Below are positions 50,966 through 62,100 of a stretch of 64,000 nt of DNA, in pieces; the first letter of the stretch is position 1; each line of letters begins with the position of its first letter. The stretch comes from Flavisolibacter amylovorans (GTDB lineage: Bacteria; Bacteroidota; Bacteroidia; Chitinophagales; Chitinophagaceae), in NCBI RefSeq assembly GCF_039541815.1, contig NZ_BAABGY010000002.1, positions 310,001 through 374,000 of the forward strand, read 5' to 3'. Position numbers and translations under genes: made by a program. The notes beneath the pieces were generated by a model. The model was given only the letters and a program-made list of their open reading frames with translations. It did not search any database and was not told the origin of the DNA.

Positions 50966-51595
50966 TCATGTGTTACCGCTGGTCATCCTGAGCTTGCCGA
51001 GGGACGGCCGGTGCCGCTCCTCGCCCCGCTTCACATTGTGCAGGAAGCGGTGTGCCAGGCGCTCCTCCTGGCGTTGCACGTGCACCAGGCAACCATAATG
51101 AATGGGAAAGGCGTCGAAGGAGTCGCCCAGCGATACTTCATTGATGTGGGCCAGCAGGCTGCGGATGACGCCGCCGTGCGTCACGATGGCGAACGGGCCC
51201 TCTGCCGGCGGCAGGTCCTGCAGAAAATCCGTCACCCGCTCGTAAAGCTGGGTATAGCTCTCGCCACCGGGAATGCAGGCATGCAGGCGGTTTGCCATCC
51301 AGGCCTGGAGCGGACCGGGTTCGATGCTGTCCCAGGGGCGACCTTCCCAGTCGCCGCAATGGATCTCTTTGAGGCGGTCGTCGAAGCAGAGCAGTTGCCC
51401 GGGAAAGAGGCGCTCGGCGAGCTTCCGGCAACGCTGGAGCGGTGAGCTGTACACCGTGCGGATGCCGGCCGGCAGGTGGGGCAGGATGGCCGCAGCTTCG
51501 GCGTCAAAAGTGGCGGTGAGCCCGAGGTCGGTTTGCCCGTAGCAGGTGCCTACAGGTACGTCGGGGGTGGTATGGCGGATGAGGTAAAACTCCAT
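50966..51595 (-). CDS. cobC: Alpha-ribazole phosphatase-like histidine phosphatase
   Basis: 209 residues from the ATG at 51595. The catalytic His is in FYLIRHTTPDVP (residue 8) and the second His in IVTHGGVIRS (about 150). GDWEGRPWDSIEP near 93 matches the CobC type. It would dephosphorylate alpha-ribazole-5'-phosphate or adenosylcobalamin phosphate in B12 assembly. Same strand and 109 bp after the DUF71-type gene of the B12 operon. The last ~20 residues (RPSLGKLRMTSGNT) are read from a repeat-like sequence and may not be native. Confidence 0.82.
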   Translation of the reverse strand: MEFYLIRHTTPDVPVGTCYGQTDLGLTATFDAEAAAILPHLPAGIRTVYSSPLQRCRKLAERLFPGQLLCFDDRLKEIHCGDWEGRPWDSIEPGPLQAWMANRLHACIPGGESYTQLYERVTDFLQDLPPAEGPFAIVTHGGVIRSLLAHINEVSLGDSFDAFPIHYGCLVHVQRQEERLAHRFLHNVKRGEERHRPSLGKLRMTSGNT

Positions 51596-51704
51596 AGTCG
51601 GTAGTTGAGGCAAATAACAAACCAGCCTCGTGCTGGTTGTGCCGGCCATCCCACCAATCGGGATACCCAAGCGGAACGCCTTCGGTCCTATGCGCGCCAA
51701 CACA

Positions 51705-52406
51705 TCAGGGCAGCAGTTCGCAAAAAGAGAAGACGGTCTCCGGGCGCGGCTCCGTATAGCAATCGTTGCTGCCGCGCGGCGCGGGATAGCTTTTCTGCAC
51801 GAGGGCACCCTTGCGGAAGGCCACCGGCGCATGGAACACCGGGCCGTCCCATACAAAGGAATGGTACTCGCCGTTTTCGCCGCAGGGATCCACGCCTTCG
51901 GGCAGGTCGCGCAGAAAGGCGGCGTCAAGCGCACGGCCGCAGAAGGAGCGCGGCAGCAGGCTTTCGTTCACGCTCACGATCACGGCCTGGAAGCCGGCGC
52001 TGATAAATTGTTTGGCAAGCGCCTGGGTATCGGTGCCCCACAGCGGGTAGACCCCCTCCAGGCCGTCGTTTTCCAGCAGCCCGCTGCGGTAGCGGCGCAG
52101 GTCTTCCAGGAAGAGGTCTCCGTACAATGCGTGTGTGTAGCCGCCCGCTTTCAGCTCGGCATGGGTGGCCCGCAGCGCTGTCTCGTAAGCAACCATCGAC
52201 GGGTTGTCGGGCAGCGTGCACACCGTCACCGGCAGGCCCAGCGCATCGGCCTGGCGCTCCAGCAGGGCGCGCGGCACGCCGTGCATCGACACCCGGTCGT
52301 TGTGCAGGCAGGTGAGGAGGCGGCTCACCGGGAGGCCTTGTTTCTGCGCGGCATGTAACGCGAGCGCCGAGTCCTTGCCGCCGCTCCAGTTGAGAAATGC
52401 TTTCAT
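51705..52406 (-). CDS. DUF71/Dph6-type ATP pyrophosphatase, B12-linked
   Basis: 233 residues from the ATG at 52406. The PP-loop LNWSGGKDSALAL is at residues 5-17, and GENGEYHSFVWDGPVF near 193 is the second DUF71 signature. In eukaryotes and archaea the family makes diphthamide; bacteria lack that, and a bacterial subgroup is predicted to act in B12 salvage on the basis of linkage to btu/cob genes (published comparative genomics, recalled). Position between btuB and cobC behind a cobalamin riboswitch fits that subgroup. Exact reaction unknown. Confidence 0.85.
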   Translation of the reverse strand: MKAFLNWSGGKDSALALHAAQKQGLPVSRLLTCLHNDRVSMHGVPRALLERQADALGLPVTVCTLPDNPSMVAYETALRATHAELKAGGYTHALYGDLFLEDLRRYRSGLLENDGLEGVYPLWGTDTQALAKQFISAGFQAVIVSVNESLLPRSFCGRALDAAFLRDLPEGVDPCGENGEYHSFVWDGPVFHAPVAFRKGALVQKSYPAPRGSNDCYTEPRPETVFSFCELLP

Positions 52407-52452
52407 CGGGAGTAAAATAAAGAAGGCAGCCGCTGGGCTGCCTTCCGGTGAT

Positions 52453-54408
52453 TTAAAATTGGTAGCGGACCCCGCCATAGGCATTGAAGCCAGGCGTGCC
52501 GTACCCGTAGATCTCCTGGTACTTCGCGTCGGTCACGTTCCGTGCATCCACGAAGATCCGGAGGCCGGTTCGCTGCACCGCATACTCGGCATAGAGGTTC
52601 AGCAGGGCGTAGTTCTTCAGCGTCACGGTCTTCACGGTGAAGCTCGAGTTGTCGAAGTACTGGTCCTGCACATTGCCCACGGCGTTGAGCTGCGCGCTGG
52701 CCGTGAAGCCGCCGAAGGTGACGCCGAGCGAGAGGGCCACATTCTGCTTCGGGCGGCGATACAGGTTGAACACCGTCGTGTCGCGGCTGCCAAATTTCGT
52801 GGTCACCTCACCGTCGGCATAGCCGTAAAAGAGCTTGCCGAACACATGCTTGCTGAACTGCACCTTACCGTCGATCTCGATGCCGTGGTCCTTCTGGCGG
52901 TCGCGGTTGATGTAGTTCGATTGAAACGTAGTGGGGTCGGTGAAGAAGACGATCAGGTCTTTCACGTCGCGGTTGAAGTAGGTCACGCGCAGGCTCGCGG
53001 CGCCATCACCCGAGAGCACCTGGATGCCCCCCTCGTAGTTCATCGACTGCTCCGCCTTCAGGTCCTTGTTGCCATACTCGGAGAAAAGCTGGTAGAGGCT
53101 CGGCGTACGGTAACCGCTCGAGATGTTGGCGAACAGCTTCACGCTGTTGTTCCAGAGGTACGAAGGGTTGAGGTTCCAGGCGCCATTGGAGCCGTAGCGC
53201 GAGTGGTTGTTGTAGCGGGCGCCGGCTTCGAGGCTGAAGCCTTGGAAGGGCGTCCAGAGCGCATTGGCATAGGCGCTGATCTGGCGCTGCTGCAGGCTGT
53301 CGGTGCCGAGCTCCGTCTTGGAGTTGCCCCACTGCGAGATGCTTATATTCTCCTGCTTCATCGAGGAGGCGCGGTAGTCGGAGCCGAAGGTGAGCTTCAC
53401 GTTCCGTAGCGGCAGCGTGTAGAACAGCTCGCCGAAATGCTCCAGTGCCGTGAACGAGGAGCTGCTGTAGGTATTGAACAGGTTGGGCGTCTGCGTGGAG
53501 TCGTCTTCGTAGGAACGCTCGATGCGGTTGTAGTTATACAGGGCGCGCAGGGTGCCTTTGCCGAGGGTGAAGGTCCCGCGCAGGCCGGGCTGCAGGTTCT
53601 TCTGCTCGTAGGTGAAATCGAGCGCGTCGGCATGGTAGCCGGCGTCGAGGTTACCGGAGTTGGTGGTGTAGCGCACGTAGGGTTGCAGGTGCACTTTGGG
53701 CGTGAGCTGGAAGCCGATGCTCGCGTCGGCGCCGTGCTGGGTGTAGCCATTGGGTGCAAACTCCTTGCTGCCTTCCGGGGTGGCCGCTTCCGAGATGCCC
53801 TTCGTGTTGAAGTAGTTGTAGCCTACGTTATAGTCGATGATCCCGTTGCGGCCATTGACGGAAGCCGCGGTGCGCAGCGTGTTGAAGGAGCCATAGGAGA
53901 GGAGCGCGCTGCCCTGCACCGTTCCGGGGCCTGCCTTGCGGGTGATGATGTTGATGACGCCGGCGATCGCGTCGGAGCCGTAGAGCGTACCCTGGCTGCC
54001 CTTCAAGATCTCGATGCGCTCCACGCGCTCGATGGGGATGAGGCGCAGGTCGAAGTTGGAGCCGATGCCGGTGGCGTCGTATACGGGCACGCCGTCGATG
54101 GTGATGAGGGAGTGGTCCACGCGGGCGCCGCGGATATACACGCTTTTGTCTTTGCCGGGATTGCTCCAGGCCCCGTTGATGAAGAGTCCGCCCTGCTCGG
54201 CGAGCACCTGCGTGAGGTCGCGGGCGCCGGCGCGCTCGATGTCGGCGCGCGAGATGGTCACCACTACCTTGCCGGTGGCGGAGGCCTTCACTTCCGATTT
54301 GGTGGCGGACACCACCACTTCATTCAATACCTTGGACGAGTCGGCCACTTGCTGGGCCACGAGGGGGCTGCTGGATACGAGCGCAGCCACCGAAAGAAAC
54401 TTTTTCAT
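52453..54408 (-). CDS. btuB: TonB-dependent vitamin B12 receptor
   Basis: 651 residues from the ATG at 54408 with a signal peptide (ending SSPLVAQ). The TonB box region is LNEVVVSATKSE; the plug (about 45-150) contains YIRGARVDHSLITIDGVPV and ERIEILKGSQGTLYGSDAIA. The rest is a 22-strand barrel ending in the outer-membrane Phe (YGGVRYQF). It imports cobalamin. The upstream cobalamin riboswitch makes this assignment strong. DUF71 and cobC genes follow on the same strand, the first 46 bp after its stop. Confidence 0.93.
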   Translation of the reverse strand: MKKFLSVAALVSSSPLVAQQVADSSKVLNEVVVSATKSEVKASATGKVVVTISRADIERAGARDLTQVLAEQGGLFINGAWSNPGKDKSVYIRGARVDHSLITIDGVPVYDATGIGSNFDLRLIPIERVERIEILKGSQGTLYGSDAIAGVINIITRKAGPGTVQGSALLSYGSFNTLRTAASVNGRNGIIDYNVGYNYFNTKGISEAATPEGSKEFAPNGYTQHGADASIGFQLTPKVHLQPYVRYTTNSGNLDAGYHADALDFTYEQKNLQPGLRGTFTLGKGTLRALYNYNRIERSYEDDSTQTPNLFNTYSSSSFTALEHFGELFYTLPLRNVKLTFGSDYRASSMKQENISISQWGNSKTELGTDSLQQRQISAYANALWTPFQGFSLEAGARYNNHSRYGSNGAWNLNPSYLWNNSVKLFANISSGYRTPSLYQLFSEYGNKDLKAEQSMNYEGGIQVLSGDGAASLRVTYFNRDVKDLIVFFTDPTTFQSNYINRDRQKDHGIEIDGKVQFSKHVFGKLFYGYADGEVTTKFGSRDTTVFNLYRRPKQNVALSLGVTFGGFTASAQLNAVGNVQDQYFDNSSFTVKTVTLKNYALLNLYAEYAVQRTGLRIFVDARNVTDAKYQEIYGYGTPGFNAYGGVRYQF

Positions 54409-54518
54409 TGCAGAAAAAAGGGTTTGGTGACTGCTTCCGAAAAAAAAGTTGGAAAGGAGCGATCGCGATACGGTCCATTCCTGCTTTTCACCCGAAAGCA
54501 AAAAATTAATAGCTGCGG

Positions 54519-54722
54519 GCGGCAGGTCTTCTGGCTTCGCTCTCCGGGCGCCTTCCCATGGCGCCCGAGGCGCCACAGTGGCAAGTTGCCCTATAATAAG
54601 CTCCTGGCAGCGGCACTGGCATTCACCATTGACCATTGACCATTCACCTATGAACGTTACAGCTACGGGGATAGCTCCTGACTTTCACAGGATTCCCTTT
54701 TAATCCCCGTTGCCGGCAGGCG
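54519..54722 (-). ncRNA. Cobalamin riboswitch
   Basis: Minus strand, upstream of btuB. The 5' part reads AAAAGGGAATCCTGTGAAAG, then TCAGGAGCTATCCCCGTAGC; the middle has TGCCACTG; and the 3' part ends AAGCCAGAAGACCTGCC. These are the conserved segments of the cobalamin riboswitch in the right order. A variable insert near 54620-54650 holds short ACCATTG repeats. About 110 bases separate it from the btuB ATG and contain a small stem (TGCTTTC/GAAAAGCA) that could be part of the switch. Confidence 0.93.
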
Positions 54723-54801
54723 CGGGGGAACCGATCGCGGCGCAAATGTAGGGAAATCGGTGTGGTAGGAGCGGCGCTTTTTCGAGGGGCGCGGCGGCGC
54801 C

Positions 54802-55221
54802 TCAGTGGCTTTGCCCGATGTCGCGGAAATCCCAGCCGTCGAATCGGACATGGAAGATGGCTTCGTCGAAGGGTACGGCATAATCGAGTTCCCATATCGT
54901 GCCGTCGTCGTGCGGCAGCAGGATGCACTGCAGCTCCAACAGGGCCGCCAGGGGCGCACCATGCTCCTTTTCGGTATGCGGGTAGGCAGCACCCGCGACG
55001 TTCAGAAGCGCCGGCCAGAATGAAGTGCGCAGGGCATCGGCTTTTCTGGAATAGAGCTGCAGGAAGGCCGCATCAGCATCGGAAAGGGCCAGGCCTTCAT
55101 ACTGGTACTCGTACGGCAGCACCAGCCGGTACTGCTGCAGCAATGCAGCGCGGGTAGCGCCAGCATCGCCGGCGCGGAGCGTATCGACGCATTCCCGGAG
55201 GTCTTGAACGAATTGGCTCAT
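54802..55221 (-). CDS. Conserved-looking protein of unknown function
   Basis: 139 residues from the ATG at 55221. The sequence is helical at first (SQFVQDLRECVDTLRAGDAG) with a C-terminal beta part (LDYAVPFDEAIFHVRFDGWD). No signal peptide and no recognised domain. It is 80 bp upstream of the riboswitch on the same strand and 80 bp after the 2H phosphoesterase gene, so it could be cotranscribed with the latter. Function unknown. Confidence 0.65.
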   Translation of the reverse strand: MSQFVQDLRECVDTLRAGDAGATRAALLQQYRLVLPYEYQYEGLALSDADAAFLQLYSRKADALRTSFWPALLNVAGAAYPHTEKEHGAPLAALLELQCILLPHDDGTIWELDYAVPFDEAIFHVRFDGWDFRDIGQSH

Positions 55222-55301
55222 GAAGCGGAAAGTTGGCTGTGGGTAAACATCAGTTAGTAGCAAAGGTGGTCAAAACAGCAGGTGATTAGAGATAAGCGGC
55301 G

Positions 55302-56009
55302 CTAACCGGGACCTCCGCGTGTGCGCTCAAGCCGGAACGAAGCCAGGCGCTGCACGCGGTTGGCCCGCTGGTACCAGTCGTTGAACACGAGCTCCATTTC
55401 CCCGCAGCGCCAACAGCCGAAGTCGGTATTCCGGTGCTGCTCCAGCACGCGGGCAAGGGCCGGGGCATTGCGCGGTTGTTCCGGGAACCGCAGCAGCGTA
55501 GCATGAGCGCTTTGCAGCACGTAACGCGTATCAATACTCTGGTCGAGCGATGTAGCACGGAATGCTTTCCGCAGCCGCCCGCGTACTTGCTCCAGTGCAT
55601 CGCCTTCCGGGTAACCGCAGGCCATCACCGCTGCGGCCGAGGCGGTGATCCCCCGGAAGCGGAGTACGAACGGGGCGATGCCTTCCAGGCATGCGCGGAC
55701 GAGCCGTTCATAGGCTGCCACGTCGATGCCGTCGAGCCGGAATCCTTCGCGGCACGACACGATCGCCAGTACCGTCACGTGCAGGTCGGAGGCCGGGTGC
55801 AGGTAAAGACCTGGAGAGGCGTCGAGGGCGGCCTCCTGGAAGCGGCGGAACGCCTCCTGTATTTTTACGGGTGGACGGAGCAGGAGCGTGAGCCCGCAGC
55901 GGTTGTCGTCGGGCGCATCCAGGTGCGGGTCGGCCGAGCAGGCGCCGGCGCGGATGAGCGGGGCCGCATCAGCGTACATCGAATCGTACAGGAGCTTCAG
56001 GTCGGTCAT
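55302..56009 (-). CDS. 2'-5' RNA ligase-like 2H phosphoesterase
   Basis: 235 residues from the ATG at 56009. The two HxT motifs of the 2H superfamily are present: DLHVTVLAI (about residue 78) and SAHATLLRF (about 168). The spacing of about 90 residues is normal. The family hydrolyses or ligates 2'-5' or cyclic phosphodiester bonds in RNA or nucleotides; the substrate here is not known. A downstream gene of unknown function follows on the same strand. Confidence 0.8.
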   Translation of the reverse strand: MTDLKLLYDSMYADAAPLIRAGACSADPHLDAPDDNRCGLTLLLRPPVKIQEAFRRFQEAALDASPGLYLHPASDLHVTVLAIVSCREGFRLDGIDVAAYERLVRACLEGIAPFVLRFRGITASAAAVMACGYPEGDALEQVRGRLRKAFRATSLDQSIDTRYVLQSAHATLLRFPEQPRNAPALARVLEQHRNTDFGCWRCGEMELVFNDWYQRANRVQRLASFRLERTRGGPG

Positions 56010-56078
56010 GAGCGGCCCTAAGGTACGGACCGGCCGTTGCCGGCTGTCCGCAGTACCGGACTGCGCAGGCACGAAAAT

Positions 56079-56100
56079 GCCCCGGCCGTGGCGCCGGGGC
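56079..56100 (-). terminator. Terminator after the giant repeat protein gene
   Basis: GCCCCGGC (56079-56086) and GCCGGGGC (56093-56100) form a perfect 8-bp stem; on the minus strand it is followed by ATTTTCG. It lies 22 bp after the stop at 56122. Confidence 0.7.
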
Positions 56101-56121
56101 TTTGTATGCATAACAGGTTCA

Positions 56122-59100
56122 TTATTCTTTTACTACCCGCAGTGTCTCCCGCGTTCCATCGGCACTGATCAGCGTCAGGAAGTACACGCCGGCCGCTTTC
56201 CCTTCGAAGGGCAGGGCGATCGTCTGGCTGCCGGAGGCGGCCGCGATGTCGGTGCGCCACTGCAGGCGGCCACCCGCGTCGTGCAGCAACAGCTGCAGCT
56301 TCCGGGCGCTGCCCGTGCTGATGCGGAGCGTGGCGCCGCTGCGTACCGGGTTGGCCGACAGGCTGAACTGGAGTGCCATACCGGCATCGCCGAGGCGTAC
56401 AACAGAGGAGTACATAAAGCGTCCGTCGCCGTCGACCTGGCGGAGGCGGTAATAGCGGGTGCCCGTGGCGCTGCTGCGCTCGTAGAAATACGATTGCACG
56501 CTGCTGCTGAAGCCGGCTGCCGCCACCCGCCCGATGGATCGGAAGGAATTGCCGTCGCTGCTTTCCTCGATCTCGAAGTGGCTGCTGTTTGCCTCGGTGG
56601 CGGTGCGCCATTCGAGGCGGTCGGTGCCCGCGGTACGCTTGCCGGTGAAGGAGAGCCAGGTTACAGGAAGAACAGCATTGAACATCCGCACCGAGAAGGG
56701 CGAGAAGCTCGTGAAGCCGCTGCGCGTTACCGTGTAGGGATCGCTGCCGGCGGCCTGCAGGGCGGTGGTGCCATAATCCCAGGCGCCGCCGGTGTAGTGG
56801 GCGAGGCGGCAGTTGTTGCGGGCAAACAGGGGCAGCTCGCGGCTTCCGGGCCACTGCACGGTTACACTGGCGTTGAGGTTGCCGGCAGTGGCTTCCTCGA
56901 TCATCCACGTGGCGTTCACGGCGTAGTTGGAAAGCGCGCCGCCGGTGCTGCCGTTGAGCTGCGCGTTCTGCAGCAGGCGCACACTGATGTTGTCGGGAGC
57001 GGAGCCCGCATCGAGCGATACGGTGGCCGGGAGGTAGCTGGTAGCGGTACCTACCGGGAAGGTCCTGCCAGCCCCGGTTGCGATCGGAAGCACCAGTGCA
57101 CCGCTGCCGGTGGCTACCACGTAGTGGGTGTTGCTGACCGTATAATTACCGCTCGACACGGTGAGGTTGTGGTTACCCAGGGTCACCTTGCCATTCGTGA
57201 GTAGGAGGTTGCCGCCTACGTTCACCGCGCTGCCGAGCGACAGGCCGAGGGCGTTGTTGAGCGTTACATGGTGGAGTGTGCTGGCTGCAGACAGGACCTG
57301 TGCCTGCACGCCGTTGAAGTGCAGGGTAGTGCCGCTGGCTGTGAACACGCCCGGGCTCGTCTGCGTGAAGTTGCCGCCGATGCTGTGCGTGAAGTTGCCG
57401 CCGGTGAACGTACCCCCGGTGATCGTGAAGTGCTTCAGCACGGTGAGCGCGGCACTCGTGGTCTTGGTGCCGGCCGTGACCTCGATGGACCCGTAGGTGA
57501 TCGCGGGTGTCAGCGCTTGTGCCGCGCCGTTGTATTCCACGATGCTGAACGAGTCGAGCACATGCTGGGTAAAGGAGGGCAGCGCGCTCGTGCCGCCGAT
57601 GCGCAGGCGGGCGTAGTTATCGATGGTGAGCGTGTTGGACGCACCCGCTGTGGCATCCTGGCTGAGCGCAAGCGTGCCGATGTCGAGCGTGCCCGAGGTA
57701 ATGTTGAGGTCGGTCACGCCGGCCACGTTCTTCTGCAGGGTATGCGTGTTGCCCGATCCCTTCTCCACGCCGAAGGTGGCGAGGGTAAGGGTGGTGGCGC
57801 TGCCCGTGAGGTTGCCGTTGACGGAGCCGGTGAAGGTGGGGCCGGCAAGGGTGGCGTCCACGGTGCCGTTCATCGTCAGGTCGTGGCTGACGTTGAATTC
57901 GGAGTTGACGGTGAGCGCAGCGCCCGTGTTCACCAGGAGATCGTAGAACGTAGTGTTCGACGAGCCGGAGAGCTGCGCGGTGGCCGAGCGGAAGATAAAG
58001 GTGGACGTGCCGCCGTTGAGCGTTCCGTTCGATTCCATGTCGCCGTTGAGCGTATAGGTATGGCTGCCTGCGTTGAAGACGGCGGTGTCGGCGATGGTGA
58101 ACACGCCGCTGATGCTGCTCCAGTTGGCGGCGGGCGATACGCCGGTGCGGTTGCCGATCACGACGTGGGTGAGGGCGCCCGGTGTGCCGGTGACGGAGAG
58201 CGCGCCGCTGCCGCTGAAGTTCACGGTGCCGGTGCTGTTGAAGTAGTTGGTGGCCGTATTGGCGCCCAGGTAGGCGGTGCGGGCCGCCTGGGGGGTGAAC
58301 AGCATCGTGCCCGCACCGGTAACGATGCCGTTGTTGGTGAAGTTGCCGGCGATGCTGTGCGTGGAAGTGCCCGAATTGAACGTGGCATTGGCGGCCACGT
58401 TGAAGGCTACGAGCACCGTCCAGTTCACGCTGGGCGTTACGCCGCTGCTGTTGTTGATGTTGAGCGTGGCGAAGGTGGGCGTACTCGTGGAGTTGAGCAC
58501 CGGGGCCACCGTGCCGTTGAAGTTAATGATGCCGGTAGACGTTGAGTTGATGGCGTTGATCAGCTGGACGGTCTGTGCCTGGGTGCCGGCAAAGGTGGTG
58601 GAGCCCGAGCTCGTGAGCGAGCCGCTGTTCACCAGGTTGCCGTACAGGATCGCCGTTCCCGCGCCCGCGTCGAAGGAGCCGCCGCTGACGATGGTGAGCT
58701 GGTCGTTGAAGGTGAGGTCGCTGCCGCCAACCGTGTACGATCCGTATACGGTGAGCTTGTTGAAGGTGCTGTTGCCGGTGATCGTTTTTCCGCTGCCCAT
58801 GGCCAGTACGGCCCCGGTGGCGGGCGTGAAGGTGCCGTTGTTGGTCCAGTTGCCGTAGAGCGACAGGTTATGGGCCGAGCCGTTCAGCGTGGCGCCGCTG
58901 GCGATCGTGAGGTTGCCCTGCACGGTGGCGGGGGCGGCGAGGGTCTTGGCGTTGGCGCCGCCGTTCTCGATCACCAGGTTGCCGTACGACACGCCGGCCA
59001 CGCTCTGCACGCCCGTGCCGTTGTAGCGGGTGTTGCTCGCCGCGCCAAAGGTGTAGTAGGTGTAGTTGGCCGGGAAGTTCGAAGTGCCGCCCACGATGAG

Positions 59101-62100
59101 CGTGGCGCCGTTGGCCACTTCCAGGGTGCCGCCGTTGGTGTTGCGGTTGGCGTTGAACGTCTTGAGGTCGAGCGTGCCGGCCGTTACCAGCAGGTCGCTG
59201 TTGAGCGTGAGGTTGCCGGTGAGCTGAGCGGTGCCGGAAACCTTGTTGATGATGATCTTATTGAACGAGGTGGGAGAGATGCTCTGGTTGCCCGTGCCGT
59301 TGAAGGTAGCGACGCCGCCATTGGGAAAATAGGTGCCGTTGTTGTTCCAGTTGCCGCCTACCTGGATCGAGGTGCGGTTGGTGGCGGAGGCGCCGGAGGC
59401 TACCGTCACGTCGCCAACGATCGTGGTCGGGCCGGAGAAGTCGAAGGTGCCGGCGGTCACCAGGAGGTTGCCGTTCACGGTGGTGGTGGCAAGCGGGTTG
59501 GTGGTGGCGGTGCCGGCCGTCTTGTCGATCACGAGCTGGTTGTACGTTACGCCGCCTACGCTCTGGAAGTTGCCGCCGTTGTACGTCACGGTGCCGCTGC
59601 CCGCGGTGAAGGTGCCGCTGCTGTAGGTGAAGTCGCCGCCGATCCGGAGGTTGCCCGCCCCGCTGAACACGATGCTGGCGCCGCCGCTCTGGGTGAGGGA
59701 GCCGGTGAGCGACACGAGGCCGCTGCCGATATTCAGGTTGATGGCGCGTCCGCTCGTGCCGTCGCTAAGCAGGATATTGCCTTTCACGTCGAGGGTTTGC
59801 GCGCCCACCTCGATGCTGTGGGTCACGTTGCTCGTCCAGGAGCCGCTGATATTGCCTTGCGTGGTGAGCGACCCGGCATCGAGGTAAAGGGTCGCTGCCT
59901 GGGTGCCGGTGAAGAGGATGCTCTTTGCGTTCGCGGCCGTGCTGATGTGCGGCTGGTGGGTGAACGGGATGGCGCCGATCTGCACGATGTCGTTGGCCGA
60001 CGGCGGGAAGGAGGGCGTGCCCAGGCCCAGCGTCCAGTTGGCGGGGTTGTGCCAGTCCTGGCTCTGCGAGCCGTTCCAGTTCACCACGTTGGCTGCTGCC
60101 GAGAGGGTCCAGCTGCCGGTAATGGTGGAAAGACCCGTCTGCTCGGCCCAGTTGGCCGTGCTGCTCGTGCCCGATGCGCCGGCGCTGATCCAGGTGCCGT
60201 TGAGGCGATAGAGCTGCAGGCTTGCCTCGCTGTTGCCGTTCAGCTCCACGTCTTCGTAGTGCAGGCGGAGGCGGGCCATCGTGTAGCTGCCCGAAGGGAT
60301 CGCGATCGTATAATTACGGTTGATGGCCGCGCCGAAGGGGAAAGAGGCCACGCTGCCCGTGGTCACGGTCATGGTGACGTTGGTGACCCCCATGGCGGTG
60401 GTGAAGGTGAGGAGGTTGTTGGCGCTTTCGAACGCATAGTCCGTCAGGGCCGCGAAGCCCGTGGGGTGGGTGCGCTCGATAGTACCCAGTATGGTGGCCG
60501 TAGCGGAGAAGTTGATCTTGCCGGTATTGACCAGGTCGCTGTTGCTGACCGGCACCGTGATCTTGTTGGCGGCCGTGCGCAGCACCCCGTTGGTCATGTT
60601 GAGCACCGAGGCGGTCATGTTGTTGGCCAGGAACACCGAGTTGGTGGCGGCCGTCTTGTTTACGGTCAGGATGTTGAACGTGGTGGCGCCCGTCAGCGTC
60701 GCGTCGTTGACGCCGGTAAGCTGCACCGTGCTGCTGCCCGCCGTGAACGCTCCGTTGTTGATCCAGTTGCCGCGCACGCTGTGCGTGAACGAGCTCGCCG
60801 CGAAGGTGGTGCTCGCCACGATGCTGAGGTCCGTCAGCACCGTCACCCCGCTGGCTGCCGTCTTGGTGCCGCCGTTGCTGATCGTGAGGTTGTCGTAGGT
60901 GGTGCCGGTAATGTTCTGTGCGCCGCTGCCGTTGTACACCACGGTGTTGGGCGTGGTGGTGCTGGCGTTGAAGGTGCTGCTGATGCCGAGCGTGCCGGCG
61001 ATGCCGAGGGTGGAGTTCGCCGCCAGCTGCAGCGAGGTGCCGCCCACCGATACGTTGAAGAGGTTGGCGGTGCCGTTGTACAGGCAGGTGCCGTTGAACG
61101 TGACCGTGCCCGCGGAAGCCGTCAGCGAGCCGGTTACGTCCAGCGAATTGGTCACCGTAAACGAAGCGGCCGTGGCCACGGAGCCCGTGATGGAAAGGCC
61201 GGTGAACGTGATGGTGCCGGAGCCGCTGAGGGTCTTGCCGCTGCCGCTCATCGTGAGGATGCTGCCGGCCGAGAAGGCACCGCTGACCGCGAGGTTGCCG
61301 GTCAGCGCCAGCGCCGAGGAGGTGATCACGTTGCCGGTGCCGGCGATCGTGAGGTTATGGAGCGTGATGCCGGTACCGGTGATGGTCTTGGCATTGCCGG
61401 TCATGTTGATGGTGCCGGCAGGGTAGGAGAACACGCCCGAACCGGTGGTGGCCAGGTTCCCCGCCACGGTCACGGTGCTTACGGTGTTGTTGATGCTGAT
61501 GCCCGAGGCAACGACGGTCAGGTTGTTGAGGTTGAAAATACCGGTGCCGGTGCTGCTGCTCACGGTGGAGCCGGCGCCGCTGAGCGTGAGGGTGCCCGTG
61601 TTTCCGTTGATGGTGCCGTTGTTGATGAGGCCGCCGCCGAGGGTCAGGTTGAAGGTGCTGCCGTTGACGATGGTGCCCGCACCGATGGTGCTCCCGTTGC
61701 TGACCGTCATGTCGGCCGCGGCGTTGGCCGTGACGGTACCCGTGGTGGTGAAGGCGTTGGCGACGGTGAAGGCGGTCGACGGGAGGGTCTTGGTACCGCT
61801 GCCCGAAAGCGTGAGGTTGCCGTAGGTCCTGGTCGATACGGTCTGGGCGGTACCGTTGTAGTTCACCGTGCTCGTGTAGCCGAGCGCATACGTGGTGAAG
61901 TTGGCCGGGAAGTTCGACGCGCCGGTAACCAGCAGGGTAGTGCCGTTGGCGAGCGAAAAGGTGCCGCCACCGGTGGCGGAGCGGTTCGCGGTGAAGGTCT
62001 TGAGGTCGAGCGTGCCGCCGTCTACGTAGATGTTGCCATAGCCGGTGCCCGAGTTGAGGCCGGGCAGGTTGGCCGCCAGCGAGCGGGTGCCGCTGCCGGT

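Noticed and set aside
53437..54639. 400-codon plus-strand frame opposite btuB
   Set aside because: Shadow of btuB and the riboswitch; the minus strand carries all TonB-receptor motifs.
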